NCBI GenBank assembly: GCA_964373815.1
Contig: CAYJWI010000006.1
Location: forward strand, 1-55,278
DNA length: 55,278 nt
Direction: 5' to 3'
Source: UBA10205 sp964373815
GTDB taxonomy: Archaea; Iainarchaeota; Iainarchaeia; Iainarchaeales; Iainarchaeaceae
This document shows, in pieces, positions 49,496 to 55,278 of this stretch. The notes under the pieces are model-generated. The model had not been told where the DNA came from, did no database searches, and was given only the letters and a program-made list of their open reading frames with translations. Both the position numbers and the translations under genes were made by a program. Numbering within the stretch: the stretch's first letter is position 1; every line of letters starts with the position of its first letter.

Positions 49496-50239
49496 CTATT
49501 TTTTGATGCAGACAACCCTTATAGGCATGTGCCTGTCTATTTTAGCTTTGCTGCGCTCTATCTCTTCCTCGATTAATCCAAGGAGAAGTGGGTCGTCTTT
49601 TCCTCCTCCGGTTTTTTCTTTTTCCAAAATTGCTCTCATTTCCCTCATCTTTTCAATATTTTTAAGCGTGCTTTTTCCAGTAGTGGTTTTCGGGTTTTCC
49701 GGCACAGGGCCGAAGACAAGCACCCCAAAACCCTGCCCAGTGACCGCATCCATCACCGCGCCCAAGCGCGACTTGTACTCGGTTATGACAATCCTCCCAT
49801 TTTGGCCAAGCACCCTATGCGCTTCATGCATTATTTCCTTAACCATCTGACCCCTCACCAAAGGTATTTCAGTTTTTTCAAGGCGCATGATTCTTGGCAC
49901 TAGTGCGTCTACCAGAAAATTCATAGTTATGAAACCCACTGAATTTGCCTGCAGTTTCCGCAGCTTTTTCAGAGCCCCGCCAAATACCAGTTTGAGGTTG
50001 TGCTGGCGCGTAACAACCCCTTTTTGGCCTTGTTCGGTGCGCTCTATTCCCAAAAACCTTTTTTCCCGGCCCTTCACTTTCGAGGCTATGTTCTTTAAAA
50101 ATCCAGCGTCTCCAAAACCCAAATCAACTAGCGTAAATTTACTTTGGCCGGGCTTGGCCTGTTTCCTGTGCATGCCAATCCAGTAGAATGTCTGCCTATT
50201 TATTCCTGCCCTCAGGAACCCAAAAAGAACCCTCGCCAT
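49496..50239 (-). CDS. SAM-dependent methyltransferase-like protein
   Basis: Protein of 247 residues with a Rossmann-type motif I, TLVDLGFGDAGFLKNIA, and downstream elements FLGIERTEQGQKG, SVGFITMNFLVDAL and ILGQNGRIVITEYKSRLG-like (here RVLGQNGRIVITEYKS). The pattern supports SAM binding; the substrate is unknown. The C-terminal 75 residues are charged and helical. Two starts are possible: the ATG at 50239, which lies in a tight hairpin, or the ATG at 50173 (MHRKQAKPGQSKF), which begins just before motif I. Confidence 0.65.
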   Translation of the reverse strand: MARVLFGFLRAGINRQTFYWIGMHRKQAKPGQSKFTLVDLGFGDAGFLKNIASKVKGREKRFLGIERTEQGQKGVVTRQHNLKLVFGGALKKLRKLQANSVGFITMNFLVDALVPRIMRLEKTEIPLVRGQMVKEIMHEAHRVLGQNGRIVITEYKSRLGAVMDAVTGQGFGVLVFGPVPENPKTTTGKSTLKNIEKMREMRAILEKEKTGGGKDDPLLLGLIEEEIERSKAKIDRHMPIRVVCIKK

Positions 50240-50313
50240 TCATGGCGAAATTTAGTTCGGGTTCTTTTTCCGTTCACGGTGTATTGTGAGACCCTGCGGG
50301 CTTTAGCCCGCAG
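50222..50313 (-). terminator. Nested inverted repeats after ftsY
   Basis: CTGCGGGC-TTTA-GCCCGCAG (50294-50313) is a perfect 8-bp hairpin 3 nt past the ftsY stop. Next, AAAAAGAACCC (50222-50232) and GGGTTCTTTTT (50259-50269) form an 11-bp inverted repeat around TCGCCAT-TC-ATGGCGA (50233-50248). A transcript-end role for the S19e-ftsY operon is likely. Confidence 0.6.
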
Positions 50314-50316
50314 TGC

Positions 50317-51654
50317 TCAGACAATCCTGTCAATGATGAATCCTGGCTTGAACTCGAGCAAATCCGAATACCTCTGCCCCGTGCCCACGAAAATCACGGG
50401 TTTTTTGAGCGAGTAGAGCAGGGAAATCGCGGTGCCGCCCTTTGTGTCCGCGTCGATTTTTGTGAGTATGAACCCGTCAATCCCAACCGCTTTGTTGAAC
50501 TCCGTTGCCTGCTGCAAAAGCGCCTGGCCGGTATACGCCTCTCCTACATATACCTTGAGGTCTGGCTTTACCACGCGGTTGATTTTTTTGAGCTCTTCGA
50601 TGAGATTAGAATTTGTCTCCTGCCTTCCAGCGGTATCGATGAGAACGAAATCAATCCCCCGCGCCTCTGCCGCCTTCACGGCGTCAAAGGCAACCGCCGC
50701 GGGATCTGCCCCGTATTTGTGCTTTACAACCTTAACCCCGACGCTGCGCGCGTGCGTTTCGAGCTGTTCAATGCTCGCTGCCCTGAAGGTGTCGCCGGCT
50801 GCCAGTATGCAGGTTTTCCCCTTTTCCATAAGGTATGATGCGACTTTTGCTATTGAAGTGGTTTTTCCCGCTCCGTTGGGCCCCAAAAAAAGGATTTTCA
50901 CGGGCTTTGCTTTTAGCGCAAGCATGTCAACGCTTTCCGTTTCCATTATTTTTTGTAGGGATTCGCGCACCTGTTCTTTGAGAAAACCCGTTATGTCCTC
51001 CTTTGCGCTGATTTCCCTTCCCACGAGCCTTTGCTTCAACTCCTTTACAATCGCCTGTGCCGCATCCTGCTGCACGTCGGATTCAAGAAGGCTTAGCTCG
51101 AACTCCTCGAAAAACTCTTTCGTTTCGGCTTCGCCGATTTTGATTTTTCCGCCGAAGAATCCGAACACTTTCTGCGCAAGGCCCACTTTGGCCTTCATCT
51201 CCCTTTTATCGTCTGCTTTTATTTCGGAGATTTTTTCAAGCGCGCTTTTGGCCTCGCCGCCGATTTTTATTCCATCTTCGGCGGGCGTGATTTGGAGGGT
51301 TTGCTTTTCAGCGTCCTGTGCTGGCTTTTCCTTTTTCCCCTTTTCAGTTTCCGCCGCAGGCTTTTCCTTGCCTTTTTTCCCGCCTTTCTTTCCACGGGTT
51401 TTGCCCACTGCTCCTTTTTGCGGAGCCTCGATTGGAGAAATAGTTTCCTGCTTTTGTTCAGGAATTTCGGGAATTTGTTTTTCGGGAGCGGCTGCGCTAA
51501 TTTGCCCCTGCTCTGCTTTGCCGCTTTCCTTTTCAGGGGTTGTCTCGCCAGAACCCTTCTCGCCCCTGCCTTCCGCCTTTTCCTGCTTTCCGGCAATTGC
51601 CTGCTTTAGCTTGTCCGTAAAGCCGGAGATTTTTTTCTTGAGGAAATCGAACAT
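50317..51654 (-). CDS. ftsY: Signal recognition particle receptor FtsY
   Basis: Protein of 445 residues. The G domain reads LFLGPNGAGKTTSIAKVA (G1), DTFRAASIEQLETHA, DTAGRQETNSNLIEEL (G3) and TKIDADTKGGTAISLLY (G4), ending GTGQRYSDLLEF. The NG domain is preceded by a long low-complexity charged region (about residues 18-120; K, E, P and Q rich), common in archaeal FtsY and likely to contact the membrane. It receives SRP-bound ribosomes through SRP54 (46.1 kb). It starts 5 nt after the prefoldin stop and is the last gene of the operon. Confidence 0.96.
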   Translation of the reverse strand: MFDFLKKKISGFTDKLKQAIAGKQEKAEGRGEKGSGETTPEKESGKAEQGQISAAAPEKQIPEIPEQKQETISPIEAPQKGAVGKTRGKKGGKKGKEKPAAETEKGKKEKPAQDAEKQTLQITPAEDGIKIGGEAKSALEKISEIKADDKREMKAKVGLAQKVFGFFGGKIKIGEAETKEFFEEFELSLLESDVQQDAAQAIVKELKQRLVGREISAKEDITGFLKEQVRESLQKIMETESVDMLALKAKPVKILFLGPNGAGKTTSIAKVASYLMEKGKTCILAAGDTFRAASIEQLETHARSVGVKVVKHKYGADPAAVAFDAVKAAEARGIDFVLIDTAGRQETNSNLIEELKKINRVVKPDLKVYVGEAYTGQALLQQATEFNKAVGIDGFILTKIDADTKGGTAISLLYSLKKPVIFVGTGQRYSDLLEFKPGFIIDRIV

Positions 51655-51659
51655 AAGGA

Positions 51660-52109
51660 TTATTTCTGCTGCTCTTTGGAGTTTCTCACGTACTGCATGC
51701 CGGCAGACATTATCTGCTCGAGCTGGTTTAGCCTTGAGACGACTTTCCCCTGCTCGTTCGAAACCGATTCGAGCGATTTCTCTATTGCCCCGATTTTCTT
51801 CTCAAGGCTTTTCACGAGGTCCTTGTTTGGCTTTTCCCTGAAAACATTCCCTGAAATGGATGAGAGCGCCTTCAAGTTCTCCGCAAGCGCGGCCTCTATA
51901 AGCACTCCCGCCCCGAGGTTTATGAGCATTTTCTCGCCCTTCTCATTTTTGGATATTTCCTCGAGCGCGTCCTTTGCCCCGCGCAGCTCCGTGCGAAAGC
52001 CCTGCAAAGAGTTTATGCGCCTGTTCAATTCCCCGAGCTTTTCGCGCTCCTGCTGCGCGAGCATCGCGAGCTGGTTTCCTGTGAGTGAAACTTTCTGCCC
52101 TTCCGCCAT
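51660..52109 (-). CDS. pfdA: Prefoldin alpha subunit
   Basis: Molecular chaperone subunit of 149 residues. Two long coiled-coil helices (about 8-55 and 100-145) flank a short beta-hairpin region containing KMLINLGAGVLIEAAL, the alpha-subunit pattern. Prefoldin delivers unfolded proteins to the thermosome. The gene lies between LX and ftsY as in many archaea, with 1 nt before the LX stop. Nothing unusual is seen. Confidence 0.93.
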   Translation of the reverse strand: MAEGQKVSLTGNQLAMLAQQEREKLGELNRRINSLQGFRTELRGAKDALEEISKNEKGEKMLINLGAGVLIEAALAENLKALSSISGNVFREKPNKDLVKSLEKKIGAIEKSLESVSNEQGKVVSRLNQLEQIMSAGMQYVRNSKEQQK

Positions 52110-52110
52110 A

Positions 52111-52302
52111 TTACGCCTTCTTTTCCGTTATGCCGTTTATGTTTATCGAGCTCCGCCTTATTTTGTGCTTCGAGCCTATGAGCGAAACAGTTTTCTCCTT
52201 CGCATAGTTCTCGTTCACCGCGGTTATCTCTTTCTTGAATTTTCTCTCTTCCTGCCTTTCCTTGTACGAGCCTGTTATAACGAATGTTTTTTGCTCCATC
52301 AT
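52111..52302 (-). CDS. Ribosomal protein LX (L18Ae/L20a)
   Basis: Protein of 63 residues matching archaeal LX (eukaryotic L18a): FVITGSYKERQEERKFKKEITAVNENYAKEKTVSLIGSKHKIRRSSI-type arrangement with the GSKHKIRR element. Slightly shorter than the usual 75-80. The ATG at 52302 overlaps the aIF6 stop; a second ATG follows directly at 52299. The context between aIF6 and prefoldin is the conserved archaeal order. Confidence 0.88.
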   Translation of the reverse strand: MMEQKTFVITGSYKERQEERKFKKEITAVNENYAKEKTVSLIGSKHKIRRSSININGITEKKA

Positions 52303-52961
52303 TCTCCCCTCATCCCTTCATCAATCTTTGAAAGCTCTATCCCTGAAGTAATCGAACCCGCAATCACGCCTTTCGAGTTTGCAATCACGCTGTTCCCGAC
52401 AAAGAGGTCGCCGTAATTTGCCGTGCTGGGCATGCCCCTTGCGCCGAAGAGCTTTTCAAGCCTTGAAAAGCCCTCTTCGCTTACATTTGGATGGCAGATA
52501 AACCCTTTATTTGTTACTGTTACGCAAGCGCCGCACAGCTCGCTTTCCGCAACCCTCATTGCCTCGAGTTTCACGCCGAAAAAGCCCTCGAGGGTTTCGC
52601 GCTCTTTTTCCGAAAAAAGCGGGCTAGCAATGCCCCCCTTTTCGTTGAGCGCTATGAGGTTTCCGGTGGATGTGAAGCCGCCTACGCGCAGCACTTCAAT
52701 CCCTTCCTTTTCAAGGGCCTTTATTTCCGAATCCTCGCTAATGCTCGATACAGCGAGCCTGTTTCCAATCCCTTTTGAGAGCACGCCTATTAGAGAGCTG
52801 TTCCCGAGGCTCGCCTTGATGGTTTTAGCCTCGAGCTGCGTTTCAATCATCTTGAGCTCTTTTGGGTGCACAGAGTGCGGCACTATCGCGAATTGCTCCG
52901 TGGCTGTGCCGAACACCCCCACATAGGGAGAACCCCTCAAAGTCCCCCTGGAAAAATTCAT
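52299..52961 (-). CDS. Translation initiation factor aIF6
   Basis: Protein of about 220 residues, normal for aIF6/eIF6, the five-fold pentein anti-association factor that binds the 50S subunit and keeps it from joining 30S. Repeat features are clear: RGSPYVGVFGTATEQFAIVP, SSLIGVLSKGIGNRLAVSS, GNLIALNEKGGIASP, GACVTVTNKGFICHPN and GNSVIANSKGVIAGS. The ATG at 52961 fits; three upstream codons are probably untranslated. The following LX gene overlaps its stop by 4 nt. Confidence 0.95.
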   Translation of the reverse strand: MNFSRGTLRGSPYVGVFGTATEQFAIVPHSVHPKELKMIETQLEAKTIKASLGNSSLIGVLSKGIGNRLAVSSISEDSEIKALEKEGIEVLRVGGFTSTGNLIALNEKGGIASPLFSEKERETLEGFFGVKLEAMRVAESELCGACVTVTNKGFICHPNVSEEGFSRLEKLFGARGMPSTANYGDLFVGNSVIANSKGVIAGSITSGIELSKIDEGMRGE

Positions 52962-52973
52962 CAAAACCACTCT

Positions 52974-53393
52974 TCAGCCGGTTTTCCTCTTTATGTCGGC
53001 GGCCTTTGCCGCGTCTTCCTTCGCCTTCTTCGCTTCAAGCTTCTTCTTTTTCTCTTCCCCGCCTTCCTCTTTCTTCTCTTCCTTCTTGGGCTCCTTTTTC
53101 TTCTTGTCATCTTCCTTTTTCTTGAGGTATTCCTGCAATTGCTTTCCGTTCTGCAAAAAAACCATTACCCTGTCGGCTTCCTTTAGGAGTATTGCGGGCA
53201 CCCTTCTTGGTATGTTTTTCGAGTGCAGGTGCAAAAATTCGTTCACTTCCGTGCTTAGCGCGAAGTTCTTGGAGCGGGTGTGCTTTTTTACGAACTTGCC
53301 TATTTTCGTGATGGCCTTGCGTATCCGAATCCTCGGGGGGAACAAGAACGCCTTTTCGAGGTTGATTGTATAGCTTGCCTGGTCCCCTTTCAT
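52974..53393 (-). CDS. Ribosomal protein L31e with charged C-terminal extension
   Basis: The first 85 residues are L31e (YTINLEKAFLFPPRIRIRKAITKIGKFVKKHTRS, then NIPRRVPAILL), a large-subunit protein near the peptide exit tunnel. Residues 90-139 are an unusual tail of lysine, glutamate and alanine (KKEDDKKKKEPKKEEKKEE-type). Usual length is about 90. The ATG at 53393 is chosen because it follows GGTG and gives the family start. The gene lies in the conserved L39e-L31e-aIF6 order. Confidence 0.92.
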   Translation of the reverse strand: MKGDQASYTINLEKAFLFPPRIRIRKAITKIGKFVKKHTRSKNFALSTEVNEFLHLHSKNIPRRVPAILLKEADRVMVFLQNGKQLQEYLKKKEDDKKKKEPKKEEKKEEGGEEKKKKLEAKKAKEDAAKAADIKRKTG

Positions 53394-53405
53394 CGTCAGC
53401 ACCTT

Positions 53406-53684
53406 TTACTTCCGTCTCTTGTTCTTGAAGAGCCTGCTCTTCTCTTTCTTGCCGCTCTTTGTTTTCTTCATGTTCTTTGTTTTCCCCTGCTCCTTCTGCT
53501 TTCTCCTGAAAAGCTCTCCGAGGTGCGTCTCTCTCCAGTGCCTCTTAGCCTTCTTGTTCCAGATCCTCTTTCCGGCTTTCTGGAGTATCCACACGGGCGC
53601 GTTAGTGACGCCGGGGCCGATTTTTTTCCTCATCGAGATGAGGAATTCCTTCTCTTCTAGCGATTTTCTTCCCATAAGAATCAT
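53406..53684 (-). CDS. Ribosomal protein L39e with N- and C-terminal extensions
   Basis: Protein of 92 residues. The L39e core (about 18-55) is recognised by APVWILQKAGKR and KKAKRHWRETHL, compared with the family PVWVxxKTNRK and PKRRHWRRxxL. Usual length is about 50. Here 17 residues precede it and about 35 lysine-rich residues follow. The ATG at 53684 overlaps the PDCD5 stop (ATGA) and is preceded by AGGAG; an ATG at 53675 is possible. L39e lines the peptide exit tunnel of the 50S subunit. Confidence 0.85.
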   Translation of the reverse strand: MILMGRKSLEEKEFLISMRKKIGPGVTNAPVWILQKAGKRIWNKKAKRHWRETHLGELFRRKQKEQGKTKNMKKTKSGKKEKSRLFKNKRRK

Positions 53685-53995
53685 TTTCTCCTAATGCTTA
53701 TTTCCCTGTTGCCCTTTAGCTGCCTCAAGATTTCCTTTGCCTGCCCATCCGAAAGCTTTCCCTTCAGATACCCTTTCTGGGCGAGGCCAAGCACTGCCTG
53801 CACTGCCTTTGAATAGAGTTCCATGTTCACGAGCTTTACGTTATTGAGCCTTGACCTTGCATCTTCCTCCATCAGCCTTTTCAAAAGCGCCTGTATCTTT
53901 GCCTCGGTTTCGATTTTCCCCTGTTCCTCTTCCTTTTGTTTCATGTACTGCTTTTGCAGCTCCTCCTTTTTCTGCCTAAGTTCTTCCTCTTCCAT
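53681..53995 (-). CDS. PDCD5-family DNA-binding protein
   Basis: Protein of 104 residues of the PDCD5/TFAR19 family, a three-helix bundle that binds double-stranded DNA in archaea. A charged helix of about 35 residues (EEEELRQKKEELQKQYMKQK) leads into ALLKRLMEEDARSRLNNVKLV and GYLKGKLSDGQAKEILRQLKG, the conserved core. The gene commonly sits between S19e and L39e in archaea, as here. The ATG at 53995 lies 20 nt after the S19e stop. Confidence 0.93.
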   Translation of the reverse strand: MEEEELRQKKEELQKQYMKQKEEEQGKIETEAKIQALLKRLMEEDARSRLNNVKLVNMELYSKAVQAVLGLAQKGYLKGKLSDGQAKEILRQLKGNREISIRRK

Positions 53996-54015
53996 TTTTT
54001 CATGCCTTTTTTTGT

Positions 54016-54822
54016 TCAGCTTTTCTTGGCCTCGTGCTTGTGGGCCTGCGGTTTTCCATCAACCTTGCCTTCAGCCGCTGCCGCATGGCCGGCGTGCGCT
54101 GGCTTTGTTTCCTGCTTGTGCCCCTCCGGCTTTTCCTGCCGGTTCGCTGCTTCAGGTTTCGCGTGCTGTTTGCTGCCTTCAGGCTTTGCCTGTTCCTTCT
54201 GGCCAGGCTGCTGCGCTGTCGGCTGGCCTTGTTTTTGGGGCACTGCCTCCGCGATCTTTTGGCCGGCAGGCGGCCTGAATTCTTTTTTCTGCCCCGAAGG
54301 GGGTTTTTGCGCGCTGGCCGCCGCGGCTGCCTGCGCTAATTGCTTTTGCCTGTTCGCGGTTCTTTTCGCAGCATCATCATCGTGCTCCTGTTTTCTTTTC
54401 TGGAGCTGGCCATCGAAAACAACCTGCGACCCTTTCGCCTTTTCGAAGAGGTACTTCTCGCCCTTGGGCGAGACTTTCCTTCCGAACTTGCCCTTCTTCA
54501 AAAGCCCTTCCTTTTCAAGCATCTGCAGGCATGACCTGATGACTTTTCCGGAGGCCTTCCTTTTCTGTTCGGGCTTCACTCCGCGGTTCTTCCTTCCGCC
54601 GTAATATGTCCTAAGGGAGCCGGTTCCCGTGTTGCCTTCCTTGTAGGCCCTGTAGAGCACGCTTGCCATCCTGTAAAAGTACCAGTCCGGGTTGCTGGGC
54701 GCCCTTTCCTTGTGAGACCCAGTTTTCACGTAATCGGCGAAAGCCGGTTTCTTTACTTTTGCCTTGAGGTCCTTAGCCACTTCCTCTATGAGCATGGCCG
54801 CGGGCACGTCGTATATTCCCAT
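54016..54822 (-). CDS. Ribosomal protein S19e with long low-complexity tail
   Basis: The first 145 residues are archaeal S19e, a small-subunit protein needed for 30S maturation: YDVPAAMLIEEVAKDLKAK, NPDWYFYRMASVLYRAYKEG, GTGSLRTYYGGRKNRGVKPE and RSCLQMLEKEGLLKKG are conserved. Residues 150-268 are a repeat-poor tail dominated by Q, K, P, A, E and H (phrases like KPEAANRQEKPEGHKQETKP). Usual length is about 150. The ATG at 54822 gives the family start; 23 upstream residues of the open frame cover the leader and do not fit. First gene of the ribosomal operon. Confidence 0.93.
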   Translation of the reverse strand: MGIYDVPAAMLIEEVAKDLKAKVKKPAFADYVKTGSHKERAPSNPDWYFYRMASVLYRAYKEGNTGTGSLRTYYGGRKNRGVKPEQKRKASGKVIRSCLQMLEKEGLLKKGKFGRKVSPKGEKYLFEKAKGSQVVFDGQLQKRKQEHDDDAAKRTANRQKQLAQAAAAASAQKPPSGQKKEFRPPAGQKIAEAVPQKQGQPTAQQPGQKEQAKPEGSKQHAKPEAANRQEKPEGHKQETKPAHAGHAAAAEGKVDGKPQAHKHEAKKS

Positions 54823-54841
54823 TCCAAAACACCTAATTGCA

Positions 54842-54941
54842 CTCCTCGCGGAGCATTTTTGTTCAAGTCCCCGAAGGGGACAAACCCCCAATTCAAAGAA
54901 CTAGAAGCCGTAACCTTTTCTCCCCGAAAACGTTTATAAAG
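54842..54941 (-). promoter_or_regulatory. S19e operon promoter and hairpin-bearing leader
   Basis: A TATA box, CTTTATAAA on the minus strand (54933-54941), places transcription start near 54908. The leader, about 85 nt, holds GTCCCC-GAA-GGGGAC (54867-54881) and CTCC-TCGC-GGAG (54842-54853). It may allow control of ribosomal protein synthesis; nothing here proves it. Confidence 0.5.
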
Positions 54942-54947
54942 GTACTT

Positions 54948-55244
54948 CTACCGTTTTTTTACAAACTTCGTTTCAGCCCAGGCCTCGCTGTTTAGATATA
55001 CCTGGTCCACTAGGCGGACTGTAAAAATTCCGTCCCTGTCATCAAAATCCGTTATAATGATGTTATCGGCACCAACCAAATCAAAAGAGAACCGCTTTTT
55101 TTCGTCTGACAAAAAACGCATGTTTTCATATAGCTCCATCTCCATTTTTTGCAGTTTTCTCAGCGTCAATTTTGGGTGCTTTTTCATGAAGGAAGCTTCT
55201 TTCTCAAACTGTTTGGCGCCCTTTTTGTATCCAGTGAATGACAT
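54948..55244 (-). CDS. Hypothetical protein at the window edge
   Basis: Protein of about 98 residues from the ATG at 55244, not recognised. It begins FTGYKKGAKQFEKEASFMKK, and contains LTLRKLQKMEMELYENMRFLSDEKK, then a beta-rich half (IIITDFDDRDGIFTVRLVDQVYLNSEAWAETKF). The frame continues open to the window edge, with GTG at 55271, so it may be longer or part of a larger gene. No domain can be named. It lies just upstream of the S19e promoter on the same strand. Confidence 0.55.
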   Translation of the reverse strand: MSFTGYKKGAKQFEKEASFMKKHPKLTLRKLQKMEMELYENMRFLSDEKKRFSFDLVGADNIIITDFDDRDGIFTVRLVDQVYLNSEAWAETKFVKKR

Positions 55245-55278
55245 GGCAAGGCTAAGAGAATCCGAGCCCACGCCCCTA

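Noticed and set aside
53000..53390. Long plus-strand open frame of serine/phenylalanine-rich sequence opposite L31e
   Set aside because: It is the antisense shadow of the lysine/glutamate-rich tail. Similar shadows occur opposite FtsY, RPA and the SufB region.
54823..54891. N-terminal extension of S19e by 23 residues
   Set aside because: The region is the hairpin-bearing leader, and family members begin at GIYDVPA.
1..55278. CRISPR array, rRNA genes or prophage
   Set aside because: No regularly spaced direct repeats, no rRNA sequence and no phage structural genes were found. XerA alone is a housekeeping enzyme.

Overview
The window comes from an archaeon. It carries geranylgeranylglyceryl phosphate synthase (ether lipids), aIF6, ribosomal proteins S19e, L31e, L39e and LX, PDCD5, prefoldin alpha, TFE, aTrm56, RadA, Pus10, class I LysRS, archaeal-type pilins, TATA-box promoters and tRNA introns with bulge-helix-bulge (BHB) splice motifs. 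Genes are compact, often overlap by 4 nt, and many show Shine-Dalgarno sites. Several proteins look divergent or bacterial in origin: a long RelA/SpoT protein, a fused RibD, and a TFE without zinc cysteines. This suggests a small-genome DPANN-type lineage (Diapherotrites or Micrarchaeota-like), but the phylum is inferred from gene style and no alignment was run.

Layout. 1-3.4 kb: XerA recombinase, a PRC-barrel protein, two unknown genes, an AT-rich operator-like region and initiator tRNA-Met. 3.6-9.8 kb: information processing (TFE, aTrm56, SerRS, rhodanese, tRNA-Lys UUU, a LysRS fused to a B3/4 domain, tRNA-Lys CUU and tRNA-Phe). Each of the last two tRNAs is interrupted by two introns. 9.9-18.3 kb: a surface Fn3-like protein, a polyprenyl synthase, a KaiC-like ATPase, and an ABC export-type cluster (CARDB-like membrane protein, FtsX permease, ATPase, FtsX permease). 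18.4-21.1 kb: RelA/SpoT homologue and triosephosphate isomerase. 21.2-27.7 kb: a complete suf operon, regulator-sufC-sufB-sufD-sufS-sufU, with a homing intein in SufB and a palindromic operator. 27.9-33 kb: an unknown gene, then a thiol-redox group (two membrane DsbA-like proteins, glutaredoxin, thioredoxin reductase), a CoA-binding protein and Pus10. 33-35 kb: RadA and RPA. 35.1-41.8 kb: a six-gene operon of pilin-like proteins, a giant VWA protein and a lipoprotein. 41.9-48.5 kb: GGGP synthase, epimerase, RibD, prepilin peptidase, SRP54 and a glycosyltransferase. 48.5-55.2 kb: TRAM protein, a small OB-fold protein, a methyltransferase-like protein, and the classic archaeal S19e-PDCD5-L39e-L31e-aIF6-LX-prefoldin-FtsY operon.

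Most striking findings. (1) The 37.3-40.5 kb protein has a von Willebrand A domain split after its MIDAS motif by a beta-propeller of LVIVD-type repeats, which is itself split by a jelly-roll-like module. Its N-terminus is pilin-like and it is encoded with three small pilins, so it may be an archaeal counterpart of a PilY1-like pilus-tip adhesin. (2) LysRS carries a C-terminal B3/4 domain of the PheRS editing type, and its gene lies between both tRNA-Lys genes. (3) tRNA-Lys(CUU) and tRNA-Phe(GAA) each have introns at the same two positions, 30/31 and 37/38. (4) An archaeal long-form Rel protein has a dead hydrolase domain.

Functional links. The thiol-redox genes could oxidise the many secreted cysteine-containing proteins encoded here. 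The prepilin peptidase at 45.3 kb could process the pilins of the 35-42 kb operon. SRP54 and FtsY provide the membrane-targeting route.
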